A stretch of 64,000 nt of DNA from Eutypella sp. D-1 (GCA_023313575.1 JAJTTP010000011.1:1054001-1118000); one strand, 5' to 3'; positions 45,689-58,818 are shown, numbered from the stretch's first letter. Notes: generated from the sequence alone by a model not told the origin. A program made the numbers and translations.

Positions 45689-48600
45689 CTAGTGTAGTAG
45701 CTCTAGGAACGGCACGTCGACTCCGAAGGCATTGTAGAACCAGGACCGGAACTCCGCTCCTACCATGCTATCCATACCGTACGCGTCCAAGGGTCTATGT
45801 GCGTCCACTCGCTCAAACACGATCAGCACGAGACTACCAAAACGCCGCATTACGTGCGCCCGCACCGCGTCCTCCAACGGTACACCCGCGTCTAATGCTG
45901 ACGCCACCTCCGGCGGCAGGTCGCCGTGTCCTCGAGTCTGGACACCCCCCTTGCTTCCCTGGGAGGTGCTACGCAGTGATCGTGAAAGAATTGCGCTCCG
46001 TGGGTCTGGCAGCCCCGGATATGAACCCTCGAAGCCTTTCTTGCGGATCTTCTGTAGCTCTATGGGCTCTAGCCCGGTCAGGATGTGGGCCGAGGCGCCC
46101 TCGTCATAGCCGTAGTCGTGGTTAGTGTAGGTCTTTTCAGGTAAGGAAGAGGTAGAGGAGAGTGCGACGTCGATTACCGTTAGGAACTCGCTCTCTGGGA
46201 TCGGTTGGATGCCCTTACGCAAAAGGAGCGCCTCTATCTCCGGGTTCTCATGGAAGTAGCCCACCTCAGATATCATGCCGAGACCCACAGCCACCGCGGG
46301 GAGACCGAGGGAACGGCGGTGACCTGGCAAATTGAGGGCGTCGTGGTAAGCGCCCTGAATATTCCACAAGCTTCTATCGGCTGGATATCACTCTGCTGGA
46401 GGAAGATAACTTACGGGCAAAGAGATCAAGAAAGTAGTTTCCGGCGCAGTAGTTCGCCTCTGTCGCCGTTCCCACGCTGCCCGAGATGGAGCTCGTCATG
46501 AGGAAGAAGTCGAGCTCGGCATCTTTCCCAAGCAACGCGTTGTGGATATTACACGTGCCCTCAACCTTCGGGTCGACCGCCGTGTGCCACTGTTCGTTGG
46601 TCATGCTCGTCCATAGCGCCTCCTGTTTTGCTGTTAGCGGTACGTTCAAGATATGAGATGGCCTGAGAGGCATACGTAAAGTCCCATGGCAGACTGTACT
46701 ACTCCACCGATAGGATATTCCCCCTTCTGGACCATGGTCTCCACATCCATCATCCGGCAGATGTCTCCGCGAACAACGGCGCACGAGGCGCCGCAGGCCT
46801 CGAGGTCTTCGACCAGGTTGCGCGCCGCGGTCTTGTCGAGCCCAGAACGCCCTAAAAACACGAAGTGTCGTGCTCCGCGGTCCATCATCCACTTTGAGAG
46901 GCTACGGCCGAGCCCGCCCAGGCACCCGACCATGAGGTAGGTTTTGGATGGGGACAATGTCGTGCTATAACGCGAGGGTTGGACCCTGAGTATAGACCTC
47001 GGGTTCGAGAGGTCAACGACAACCTGTATATCATGTCAGTATATCAGTAGTTACCCATGAAAGTCTTCTCTGATAGAGGACCCTGAAAGCGGACAGCTTA
47101 GTAGTTTTCTAACCTTTCCGATCTTGCCTGACGAGCCCGCCCTTCTGAACGCGTCTGTGATATCCTCGACATCGAATACCTGCGTCGGGAACTCGCGCAG
47201 CTCTCCCGCCCGATGCATTTGCACCACCTTTTCCAACAATGTAGCCCAGGTTCTATTGTGTGTCGGATTGTGTGAGTAGTACAAGTCCGTAAGGTCGAAT
47301 GCAGTGAAAGTGGCGCTCTTCAAAAACTGGGCCATTCCGAGGCGTCCGGCGTCCGTGAGGTCGCGCTTCCCGATCTCCACGAAACGCCCAAACTCCGCGC
47401 AGCACGCCCAGCTCGCTTGTAGCAGCTCCCCCGTCAACGAGTTAAGCACGACGTCTACACCGTGGCCGCCCGTCATCTCCCGGATCCCCTCCGCGAAGCT
47501 TATGTCGCGAGAGTTGAAGATGTTGGCCGGCGCGACGCCGAGATTATCCACGAGGTACGCCTTCTTCTCGGCGCTTGACACCGTCGTGTAGATCTGGTCG
47601 GCGCCGAGGCGGCGCGCGAGGTGGATGGTCGCCATGCCTACGGCACTAGCACCCGCGTGCACCAGCACGCTTTCGCTCGGATGCAGGTTCGCGCGGTTCT
47701 GTAGTGCATAGAGCGCGGTAGAGTAGACGAGCGGAAGCGTACACATGACGGCCGCATTCTCCGCGTCCTCGAGCCTCTGGCATGCCCAGTGCGGGACGAC
47801 CTCCGTCGTCTTGAACTTACCGGGTGCCATCACCACTACGCGGTCACCAGCCTTCAAGCCGTCCACGCTACAACCCGTGCGCAGCACCACGCCGCAGTGC
47901 TCGAGCGTGCACGTCGCGTCCCGCGTGTCCACGCGCCCCATAACGGCAAAGTAGTCCTTAGCGTTGAGGCCTATAGCTTGGACCTCTACCTCAACGTCAC
48001 TAGGTCTGAGAACTTGCGACTTTGTCGACGCTGGCATCTGTTTGAAGAAGAGTGAGTCAAGCTGACCGTCGATGTCGATAGCCAGCTGTACAGGCCTCGC
48101 CTCGGCCAGCGTCAACCGCTGCGTCTGCAGGCCCTGTTTCTGCCTGAACGACTCGTTCAGTCTGTCGTCCGGCACGTAGCGGCTGACATGGACGACGCCG
48201 TCCCGCTGGGCGAACTCGCGGTCTTTGGCCTCGACCCCCGAGCGAGCGAGTGCGTTCATTATGTTGCGGCTCGTCTGCTCCACGCCAGTCTGACGGTCGT
48301 CCACGTCGAAGGTGATGAACTTCAATGCTGGCTGTTCCACCATAACTGTGCGCGAGAGCCCAGATACCAGGACTTTGGTGGGCGCACCTCCTGTGATGAG
48401 TCCGCTGCCGGTAATCCAGACCAACACGGATGCGTTATCCGTCAACTCTTTAATTGTGTTCATCTCGGAGTCCGAACTTTTGGCCAGCAGCGGTTCCTCT
48501 AGTTCTACGAGAGATATGACGATGCTTCTCGGAGCAACTGATCCGGAGTTGAGGTCCTCCAGTCTCATGACACTTGGTTTATGCCCTGACAGGTCTTGTG

Positions 48601-51600
48601 ACTCGCGAATAACCGCGTCTAGAAGGGCACCCCGTTCGCGATATACGACATGCACAAGCTCACCCTCAAGTAGCTTGTTGGCTCTGTCATCCGTAGTACT
48701 CTGGGCAAACAATATCGAGCGTTGTCCACCTGCGAGCGGATAAAATATCGGTGCTAGTCGTGGCTGTTTCAAGTCGGTTCTTGTCCTCCGCTCATCTTGG
48801 ATAGCGAGCAGTGCACCCCGGGGCGCGATGAGGTGCCTGACTGCACCAAAGACCTTCTCCAGGTACCCGCTGGTTCTCTGGTTAGAACTACATAATACGA
48901 GATCGTAGCTCGTATTCGTCTCTTCCTCAACCTCCGACACGGCTTCTCCTGTCTTGATATCGATATCCGATATCTTTAGCTGGCTACTCTCGGCGAAAGC
49001 CCCTATGCTATAAGATAGAAGTCGTGGGAACGAAGAACTGCCGTGCAACAGGCCAAGCACTGTTTTACTTGTACCTGAAAGACCATCCCCAATTTCGAGT
49101 ATGCGGAGACTTCTTATGGCTGAGAAGATGTACGCATCCGAGTAGCTTTTGCAAGCCTTCATCGACGCTATCAGAGGTAGGTCCTAGACTAAATGTGACC
49201 AGGTAGCGAGCTAATCCGGAGGAATCTAGGGCTCCCGGAGCCGCATCGGGCTTCCACATAACGCGAAGCATAGGATGGCGTTGCTCATCGCCCATATCTA
49301 GGCGCGTGGCCGCCTGGTAAGGAGTAGCTCGAACATCTTGAAGCTGGACAACCAGATGGCCCGACTCAGCGCGCAGTTCCGCGTCCAAGAGGGAGGCCCC
49401 AAACCCGACAGCGGCGGCGCGGGAAGACATGTGCGCAGATTCGTTCGCGGGGTGGGAGCCGGTCAGCAATGTTGCGGACCCGATCTTTGTGGGAACGACC
49501 GCCCGTAAGGTCTCCGGCTCCCCGGCAGAGACTGCCACGATGGCCGTCTGCAGTATCACATCGATAGTTATGGGGTGGATAGGATAGTCCTCGTTCGGCG
49601 TGCCCTGAAAGAATTGCGTACTCGAAATGCAATGCTTCAGTTTCCTCATCCGGTCGACGGAGAAGCCCGTGATCGAGCGGAACGCCGGCCCGAAATTCAA
49701 ACCCTCCCTTATCATGGCCTCGTACCAAACGCATGACGCGGTAGGCGCAAGCGTCTTCTGTTCGACCGCGAATCTCGGCTCGAGCGTGTTCTTGTCTGCG
49801 GTGAAGCTAACAGCGCCATTCACGTGTTTGGTGGAGATGCCGTCTACGAATGAGACGATGCTGATGTCCTACCAAGTCTTCGAGCTCGTTGTGTAGGAGA
49901 TCTGCGTCGGTCTCAGGGACGTGTGAAGCTCTAGCTTCGCTGCTGAATCCGTCGGGATGGCGAGAGCCGCCAAGATGTTGAAGTCCTTAATGTAAATCGC
50001 CCCCTGGTCCCGGACCCCAGTATACTGCATCACTGCCTCAACGGCCATGGCCACGTACCCGGCAGCGGGGACTACGCTCGTGTCCTCTAGTTTGTGGTCG
50101 CCCATCCAGGCGGCCTCCTCGAGCCGGAAGATGTTCTTCCAGCGCTTCTCGACTCCATCGCCAGCCGGGACAAGGGACCCCAGCAGCTCATGGCGCCGGT
50201 GGGTGCGATTGCGGAACTCGATACTCTCGCGGGGCTCGGCCCAGAGAGGAATATCCGAGTACGTTCACCGATACTCGGCAGATCGTGGATGACCCGCGGT
50301 CGACTATCTAATGTGCGCCCCTTCCCCGAGTCTATCCCGTTCACCTTGGCAAACGAGATCGCATGGCCGTATAGGAACAAATCTCCCGCCAAGCTCAAGA
50401 CGGATTCGACCGAGTCTCTATAGCGCACGAGCGTGGTTGAGTACGGCATGTCGACCTTCGATATACCAAGAGACGCTTGGGTCTGGTCTATGGGCATCTG
50501 CAGCGCTGAGTGAGGGCCCACTTCAATGATGTGGTGCTCCTTGATCTTCGAGAGTTGCGACACCGCAGCTGACAACTCGACGGGATTCTCCAGGTTCAAG
50601 CGCCAGTAGCGCGGCCCAACATCTTGAGCGGTCATTTTGGAGCCGTTGACCGTCGAGATCCAGGTGCAGGTCGTAGGGAGCTTGACTGATGGACCTTGCG
50701 GGAGCGATGCATGGAGTAGGCGCTCGTACTCATCTCCCAGCGGCAGCATGTGGTGGGAATGATAAGCGCGTCCCTCAGTCTGCAACTTGCGGGCAAATAT
50801 ACCCTCTCTTTGCATATGGGCTGCCAGCAAGTCAATGGCCGACACATCCCCGGAGATCGTGACGTTCTCCGGTGAGTTAATGCAGGCTACAACAGCCTTC
50901 CCCACTTGCCCATGCGCCGAGATAGCTTCAGAGGCAGCTTCTCGTGACAGTCCGACCGCCACCATAGCGCCGTCTCTAATACCATCTTGGCCTACAACGA
51001 ATCCACGGTAATAGGCAATACAGATTGCTTCTGTCGAAGTGATCAAGCCAGCTGCGAACGCGGCTGCTATCTCGCCAGAAGAATGACCCAGCACGGCTGA
51101 GGGACTGATACCCCAGAAGTTCAATAGTTTGGCAAGTCCAACCTGGACAGCTGTGCTGGTCGGTTGTGAATAAGCTGGGTCCATGATCCTGCTCGTGGCC
51201 TTAGGCTCGAGCATGAGCTCCTTCAGGCTCCACGGTGGCGGGTGTGGCAGGAGAGCCAGGGATGCCTTCATCTCCGCAACGGCATCGCGGAAGACGGGGA
51301 ACTCAGCAAATAGCCCCTTGCCCATCTCTGGCCACTGCGCGCCCTGGCCTGTAAAGACGAAAGCGAAGTCTTGCGGTGACCCGCGTACGTTTTCCGTGAG
51401 AGTGCGCAGCTTGTCGACCACCACATCGCCCTGCGATCCTGGCCTGGCGATGAGGAAGCCGCGCTCTGACAGGTGCGAGCGGCGGGTACCTAAGGTATAT
51501 GCTAAATCCTCCATAGAGACTGACTGGAGGTCATATTTTGCAAGATCTTCCACGCGGGCCATCAGGGATGCGCGACTCGAGCCGGAAAGGGGCAATAGGA

Positions 51601-51945
51601 ATGCTTGTCTTTCCGTAACGCAGGTAGAAATCCTCCTGTTACCCGAGCCAGCATTTTCAAGCACAGCATGCGCATTGGCGCCACCATACCCGAAGGCATT
51701 TATGCTAATGCGCTTCGGTGATGAGACGAAACCGGAATTGGTAGGCCAGGGTTGGGACTCTGTGACAATCTTAACTCCCCAGTCGTCACACTTGATCTTC
51801 GGACTACTTCAGTTAGTCACATGAGGTTCTTCGTAGACGGTAGTAGCGCGCATCATACTTCACTTTTCCCACGCCGACAGTAAGGGGGATGAGGCTCTTC
51901 TCGAGCATCATTGTTGCCTTGATCACGCTAGTGATTCCACTCGCA
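45689..51945 (-). pseudogene. Highly reducing polyketide synthase, truncated and broken
   Basis: The remaining domains read KS(end)-AT-DH-MT-ER-KR-ACP. The ketosynthase is only its C-terminal part (about 51945-51665: GITSVIKATMMLEK, then INAFGYGGANAH); the part with the active-site Cys is absent. AT (about 51450-50450) keeps GHSSGE and AYHSHHM. DH (about 50160-49250) has its motif altered to HKLEDTSVVP. The methyltransferase (about 49120-48770) is short and has a worn motif (LEIGDGLSGTS). A pseudo-KR region precedes ER (about 48110-47130, VLVHAGASAVGMATIHLAR). KR (47024-46330) has VGCLGGLGRS and an in-place Tyr. ACP (45870-45690) has GMDSM. Introns 47113-47025 and 46675-46623 splice well. Lesions are a frame change plus TGA near 50265-50285, a TAG at 49869-49871 and a frame change in 49065-49162. 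A further frame problem lies at the KR intron near 46354-46415. It is probably non-functional. Confidence 0.85.
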
Positions 51946-52379
51946 ATGTAAAATTTGCGTACTTTGGATTCAGAACCTAGTATTCAAGACATGGACGTCC
52001 TCAGTACGTGGGACCTTAAAGAGCTGGATCAACTAAAACACATAGGTTGTCTGTTTCAAGGGACATAGAATAAGGGGGTCCCTCAAACTAACGGGTCGTT
52101 AGAAGGTAGTGCACACTCAGAACACCACTCATAACGTTGGGTGTACGGTACTTAACAAGGGATAGGGGTTCATTAAATGAATTATACAAGGGATCCAGAT
52201 ATAGAAAAAGCATGTGTCAGTATATTTCGATACGTTCAACCTAGCATTTACTCTCAACACTACGAGGAGCTCAGAAACAAGCTGAGTAAGTAGACCGCTA
52301 AGCACCGCAGTTGTTGGTTGACAACGGCGGAATAATGTAACGATGCAAAGGACCCGTCGAGTGTGTATTATCATGATGC
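51946..52379. other. Truncation boundary of the PKS and spacer
   Basis: This is where roughly 1 kb of ketosynthase coding sequence would be expected, yet only about 430 bp of A/T-rich DNA with no KS motif separates the relic from the BUD22 stop codon. The frame at 52129-52374 (minus) looks accidental. Confidence 0.7.
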
Positions 52380-53968
52380 CTAATCGAACGTTATCTTTCG
52401 CCCCTGGAAAGCCACCTTCTGGCCCTCTTCCTTGGTCTTCTTCGCAGCGGCCCAGCTGGGGTGTAAAGGTCCGGTGTCGTCCCTTTTCTGCTCCTGCCTG
52501 ATCTTCGGTGCTGGCCTTTCTCGGTAAGACTCCCGTGGCGCAGCACGATGTGGACCTCGACCACGGTCGCGGTCCTCGCTTCTATCCTGGTGTTGTTTCC
52601 GGCCATGCTCTATGTGCCGCATGCGCTCGGGGTGCATGGTGTTCTTCTCGAACGGGTTGCGGATGCCCTTCTTCCAGGGCTTCGAGTCGGCGTCGGCGGG
52701 GTCCACGGCGCCCCTCTGCATGTCCCAGCCCTGGTCCCTGCCGTCCTGCTGCTTCGGGTTCGGGTTCTGCTTGTGCTTCGCCTTGTCCCCGTACTTCTTC
52801 TCCCAGATCGCCTGCCTCGCCCTCTGGCCCCGCCTGTTCTTCTTCGCGGACGGCGCCACGTCCACGTCTGACGCGGATTCCGAGCCCGAGACGTAGCCCC
52901 CCATTAATGTCGGGAGGAACGCCGATCGCCCGGGTTCCACCTTTATCCTCGTCTTCTTGGCAGGCGGAGGTGAGAACGATTCCGCTTCTGAGGAGTCGGC
53001 TTCGGATTCCTCCGCTGATGATATGGACATATCGTCAGGAAGGGCCCGCACCCGGCGCACTGCCCTGTCGCGGCTGTCCTCCTCACTTTCACTGGCATCG
53101 TCTTCAGAGTCATCTTCGGAATCGCTGGACCCGCCTAATAGGTCATCGTACCGCGAGAATGCGCGCTCTTCCGCATCGCTGTCGGAGAATCCTTCGAATA
53201 CCTCCTCGTCATCATCCGACGAATTTTCAGCGTTTGAAGGCCGGTCGTCAAGTTCGTTGTCTCGTTCCTCTTCCACACTCCGCCTCTTAAGCAGGACCGG
53301 TTCTTGAGTCCTTTCAACCTCGTCTTCGGAAGTATTATCTGAACTTATGCCAAGATCGTCATCGGCCGGTTCATCTTTCCGTGGTTCGTCTTTCCGTGAT
53401 TTTGGGTTGTCCACATCCTTATTATTGGTATTAATTTTGCCCTTCTTCTCGGGCATGGGCACCCGCAGCGCGATACAGGTGCCCATAATGGCCTGCTCGA
53501 CGACGTCCTTAACCTGTTTTCGGTTGCACAGCCCGCTGGTGACATTGTGCAGTGCGGAGCGTTCCTCCTCGGACAGGTTCGGTTTCGGGACGGGCTTGAT
53601 CTCCGAGGGAAGCCTAGGCGACTCGGCGATGCCCTTGATCTTCAGGAGGGAGGAGTAGAGATGGGCTTGGGCTGCTTGGTGTAGGTCTAGACTCTGATAA
53701 AAACCCACCGCACAGTCAATATATATAGTCAATATTTACGGCCCGGTGATTCGAAGAGGCATATCAACTACAAGGCATATCAACTCACCTTCAACACCAA
53801 GACCTCCTTCTCCAATCTTGCGACTTTCTCTGGCGGCGAGTCGCGTATGCGCTTCGCGTAGCGCTGACGCTCAAAGCCCTTGGCCGTCTTCAGGCCGCGG
53901 TACAGCTCCTTTTGCCATTGTGCGATCTTCTCGTTAAGACTCGGCTCGCCGCGTTTCCGTTTTGGCAT
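52380..53968 (-). CDS. BUD22: BUD22-family ribosome biogenesis protein
   Basis: Two exons, 53968-53789 and 53693-52380, are separated by a 95-bp intron (GTGAGT..ATCAG) and give 497 residues. The N-terminus is helical and basic (MPKRKRGEPSLNEKIAQWQK, then YAKRIRDSPPEKVARLEKEV). The second exon opens SLDLHQAAQAHLYSSLLKIKG. A long Ser/Asp/Glu-rich centre follows. The C-terminus is LHPSWAAAKKTKEEGQ then VAFQGRKITFD, the signature ending of BUD22/SRFBP1-type proteins. Yeast Bud22 is a nucleolar factor of 40S subunit processing. Basic patches fit nucleolar localisation. The 11-G run 5' of the ATG (53984-53994) may affect sequence accuracy but not the coding region. Confidence 0.85.
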
Positions 53969-56900
53969 TATTATTTTTGGGTAGGGGGGGGGGGCCTGTT
54001 TAAAAAGCTAAGTAGTGGGTGGCTTAAATAAGAATAAGAATGATGTAGTGGAAAAATATTAAAATAGCTACAAGCGATCTGCGATACGCAACTTTGGAAA
54101 ATTTTAGCGGGGCCGCACTACTAAGATGTAAACAGTGTTAATGCACAGTGCATATTCACTATTCACTGTATATCTACATGGCAGACATCTATCTCCAGGC
54201 CTACACCCAACACCTACCTACCTACTTATAGGTACTTAGGTAGGTATCTTGGGTATCGTTTACCGATGGGATTCAAGTTAGATTTACTTAGCTACTGTCG
54301 ATGACTGTATATTCAATTACCTAGGAAATGGAATATATGCTCTTCCTGTTTAGGGCTGGTCGACTGCTCAGCTATTTTAGGGCCAAATTAGGGGCCTACC
54401 AAAAGTCGAACAGTTTCCAGGTAGCAGAATCTTATTTACATCTAGTCCAAGTTGTCCAACGATGCGATGACGACCCAGAATTATATGGTAACAACATGGA
54501 GACCAGTAAATCTAGCGATGATAAAACACATCACGCATATTCAATCATGGCATGCAAACCCTGAACTTTCCGGCTCAGAAATGCTCTTCGTTGCCAGTTC
54601 TTCGAATACTTCCATACGCTGTCACATGACTATACTCTTGCTTAGACGATGAAGGCATGCGTAGATCGATATTGATGTTACAACTTCGTAATGCCGCCAT
54701 CTCCGAAATCGTTGAGATTTGTATGGTGAGACATCCACACGCTATCAGCTTAAAAGTGATCGGATCTACAGGGGCATCGGTCTCGCGCCTTCGGCCCAAC
54801 ATCCGTTGTGCAACCTCAGATCATCACCACTGCTACATATATTACTCAACGGATATCCGGACCGATGGATTTGGTGGCTCTGGGAATGCAGCTTTTCGTA
54901 AGTATCTGGCCAACAACCCGCGCTGTTTTGACAACACAATCAGATGTCCGGTGGGCTGGAAAGGATTCCGGGGAAATCCGGGTATCTGTCAAAGTTGTAA
55001 TAAGGGATTGATTGATAGCCGAATAGAGCAAGTCTGAAACCTGATAGCCGAACTCCTCCATACCCGGATATACATCATAGTCGTAACGAAATGCGACGCG
55101 AAGCTACGGGCGCGCGGACGAATGGCAATCGATGATGATTCGCTGCACGCCGGCTCGGCTGTAGTTTCGTCGCGCCAGTGGGCCCGGGCGTCCTCCCCTG
55201 GCTATCATACAAGCTCGTCCACATGTATTTGTGTTCAGATAACATTAACATAACATTAACTGGCCGTCCACTGTAGCTACGCTATAGAGGTATCACCTAT
55301 GTGTCGGGGTTCCCTAAAACAATACTATTCTTCACAGAGACGCTATTTAAGTAATACAATTAATAAGCGGGCAGGTTCTATGGACTTTGACCATACCTAA
55401 CGATAGAAATGTCCCCACAGGAATACTTGTAATAATGTCGTCATCGCATCCTCTCGTTCTGCACCCGTCGTCGATACAACAACACCATGGCCTCGAATAC
55501 AGCACACCCTAGAATAGATTAGGTAGGCTAGACGCAGTGCTGTGGCAGTGTTCTCAACTGAAGTCCGTGTTTTTATCTTCATACCATACGTTATCGGTTA
55601 ACCTAAGTAGGATTTGGAAGTATGAGAGCGACTGGCCAACCAACACCATGGCTTACCCAATCAGTTACTATGCGTTCTCATGTGATAATGCGTCATGCCT
55701 AGACTATCTGCGTACTGAAGTAGTCTGTGGGTAGTCTGTAGGAGTGACAGGGGCATATCCCTGCTGGACTTTTGCCATGGGAGCCAATCACAAGCCTCTT
55801 ATTCTGCCATTTGGGCTCGATCGGGCTTAGATCATTTTACCCCGCAATATGCCTTCTGGATCTCCCGACGCTACATGCGAACAAGCATATGTACTTAACT
55901 TATGGTGGAAACAAGCAGCAGTTGCTCATAAACCAAGTAGAAGGGAGACCGCTTGACTGCCTCACCATTTGCCAGCATTCTACCCCCCCAACTTGTCACA
56001 TAAAGATTGGGCAGTCTCGCAGTAAAGACGGGATTCGGTATCTCTGATCACAAAGAACAACAGCATGGAGACTAGGGAGAACGCGCGTCAGATCTAACCT
56101 CTGTATAGCTACCTACTCGGACTACCTAGGTAGGCAGATCGACACCATGAGGAGGAGGCAAGGCGTAGCAATGTGAGATGTTTTCGCGCCTATCATACCT
56201 TCTTATTGCTCTAGCTGAGAGTTCTGACACGAACCCTCTTCGAGGTGCCCTCAGCTCCAGCGCATCCGGTTACTCAAGAGAGATGTCATTGCCGAGAGTA
56301 CTATAAGGTATCGCATCAGGAGACTTTCAACCGATGATGGTATGCCGCGGTCTCGAGGCCAACCTGAAAGTTCTCTAAGAAGCCATGGTGATTTAATATT
56401 CTCCGGACCTCGTTTATATATGAGCGATACTGCCTAATAAGCCAGGAGGAGACCAGTACAGACAAAGAGCAATTCTACCGAATAACGAGACCAACCATGT
56501 AAAGAGAGGTAGGATATCAGTACTCTATATGTTAGTGGTGGCACGAGACTCCAAGAAACGGCAACGTCCGACCAATCAGGCGATGTACGAGTCAGTACTC
56601 CCACCGTAACACCACAGGCACGTAAATTAAGAACCAATAGGCGCTCTGCCGCCTCCGGGTAGAACTACCAAGTACATGGCAATACATGCATGCAGGCGTG
56701 ATAGTGTGTACTTGACTATATGGTGAAAAGCACGCGAGAAACGTTCCTCATCTCTCCGGTCTGCTTAACACCAGATTGGAATCCTGGAAGCCAAACCCAT
56801 CTATCTACTAATAACTTGGCAGTTTTGTTGCTTGCTTATGCTGAAACCCCGCATCAAACAGTTGAAGGGCTTATGAAAAAGGACCGGGCAACTTAATAGG

Positions 56901-58818
56901 CAGCGCGCGACCGACCGGTCGACTCCCCTTTTTATACGTATACCTCTCTAGATGGATTCACCATTGTCGCCCCAGATGCCCAATGGGAGGTGCGACCTTA
57001 CAAAGTGTGACGCAATAATAATCAACTAGTATATTCCTCGGCAGGTACCTTGGTTGGCATGTAAATGAATCTAGGCAGTAACAAGCAAGCCCAACTTTGG
57101 AAGGTATTCGGCGATTTACATAACGTGTCGAGCCTCCCGCCCTCCTCTATATCTCCCCCACACCTCCCACCTCCCACATTTTATAGAGGCTCTCCAGGCT
57201 CTCTCCTCACGCAGCATGAGTTATCAAATAGTTATATGGGCTTTAGCATCTAGTTCATACATATTCTAGATTCATCAACCTGGACTGCACTCCCAGTCAG
57301 CTTAGCTAAGCTTTTCTTCATATTTCATCCCGGGTCGAAGAGGCCTATCGTATACCGAGACACGCCCGACCTCGCCCGAAGAGTCGGACAGTCAGTCATC
57401 GATCATAAAGCCCTTGCTCTTCTCCAAATAGGTCTGTCTCTCAGCCCAAACTATATATGAGAGCTAGTCCCGTCGCATAGCCAGCTCGCACTTGGTTTTT
57501 CGTGGAAAGCCAACAGTAGTTCAACGCACATACTACAAGTCTCCGGTAGTTGATATCGTCTCACTCGCCCCTCGCAAACTTACATACTACGGTCCGGAGG
57601 ACTGGGGGACTGGAGGACTGGATACTTGGATTTCCGCTTCCCCATTATTTCGTCATTCCTAATATTAGAACACGCCCGTTTCTTTTATTTTTATTTTTCG
57701 GTAGGCTCCCTTCCACTCCAGGACATACGTTGGGTGTTTCACAAGGTATCGAAGCAGAGCTGACTTGACCAGGTAGGGCCAAGCCTTTGAGACCCGCCCG
57801 TTGAGCATCCGCCACCTGCACTGCGTACAGCGCTCGGGATATATAGACACGCCCCCCTGACGTGATCAGGGTGTGTATATAGACGGCCCAACGACAGCAT
57901 AGAAATAACCCACGAAAGTCCGGTTGAGCAACCACGTTGAGCTCATCGGTCCGCCGAGTTTTGCGTCGCGGATTAGGACCGAATTCCTTATCAGGGTTGC
58001 CTGAAGTCTTGCACGGCGTTGCACTGATCCGCCAGTCGTCTCAACAACAACAGTTGATACTACGGTAGTCATTGGCCGCCATCACTGAAGCACGTAAGTA
58101 TGAGACTCTCCTTACGGTGATTTGAAAGCACATGCGATGCCTAGTTATTATCCGTGCCTTCCAGCTATTCGATAATTTGTATTTGCATCCAAGGATGAAG
58201 TTTTGGGCCCGCCTGAATGTTTTGTTGTGGGTCATGTTGAATCAAGTCTCACCCCCCTTTCCCCCAGCTACCTTTCCCCCCTGCCTCAATTGGCCATTTT
58301 CTTGCCCCTCACCCCTAGCTCTCCCGACGCACTGTGGGGCTTCCTTAAGTCCGCCAAAGCCTCACATCTCATCATTATCCTGTCATATAATGCCGCGAAA
58401 ACCCGACGATCGATTTCCGGGGCAGTGAATCAGGAGTAGGATGAAAGGGTCAAGAAACAACCTGGAACCCTTGGGGTGATTTGTACCTCGGTCATTCATC
58501 GCGGTATCTGGACCAATGGAGTTCACATCGAGTATTCATAAGGGCCCTTCTCACTCATCCGAACGTGGTCCCGGATATCAGTCTCTAGTCATCTGGTGCC
58601 ATGGAAAAACACCACTCTGGACGCGAGTAAATACGATATATCATAGCTAACGATTTCCAATCTTTTCATTATAGCTCCTTAAAGTCCATTTCTTGTTAGA
58701 AAAGAAGAACGATTCGCGTCTCGGCATTTGAGCGATTCCCCTCGATTTGCTACCACTCGCTTTCTCTTCGCTGGCCGCTTAGCCTTTTAGCTGACTCGAG
58801 CCACGGAAATTCGAGAAT
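53969..58818. other. Gene desert, about 4.85 kb
   Basis: The longest stretch without a supportable gene. It is A/T-richer than flanking exons, with only short frames (largest 126 codons at 54657-55037, no motif). AGGTA-type motifs are dense near 54205-54250 and 56110-56125. Old transposon DNA worn down by mutation would look like this, but I found no terminal repeats, transposase motif or tRNA. The last few hundred bases are upstream DNA of the carrier gene at 58819. Confidence 0.55.

Noticed and set aside
48188..48743. Plus-strand frames over the PKS relic
   Set aside because: Antisense of pseudo-KR and ER sequence that is recognisable on the minus strand.
51946..52379. Possible upstream KS exon
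   Set aside because: All three minus frames were read; none contains the expected active-site or HGTGT-type segments.
54657..55037. 126-codon plus frame in the gene desert
   Set aside because: No domain, ordinary composition, and alternative frames of similar length overlap it.
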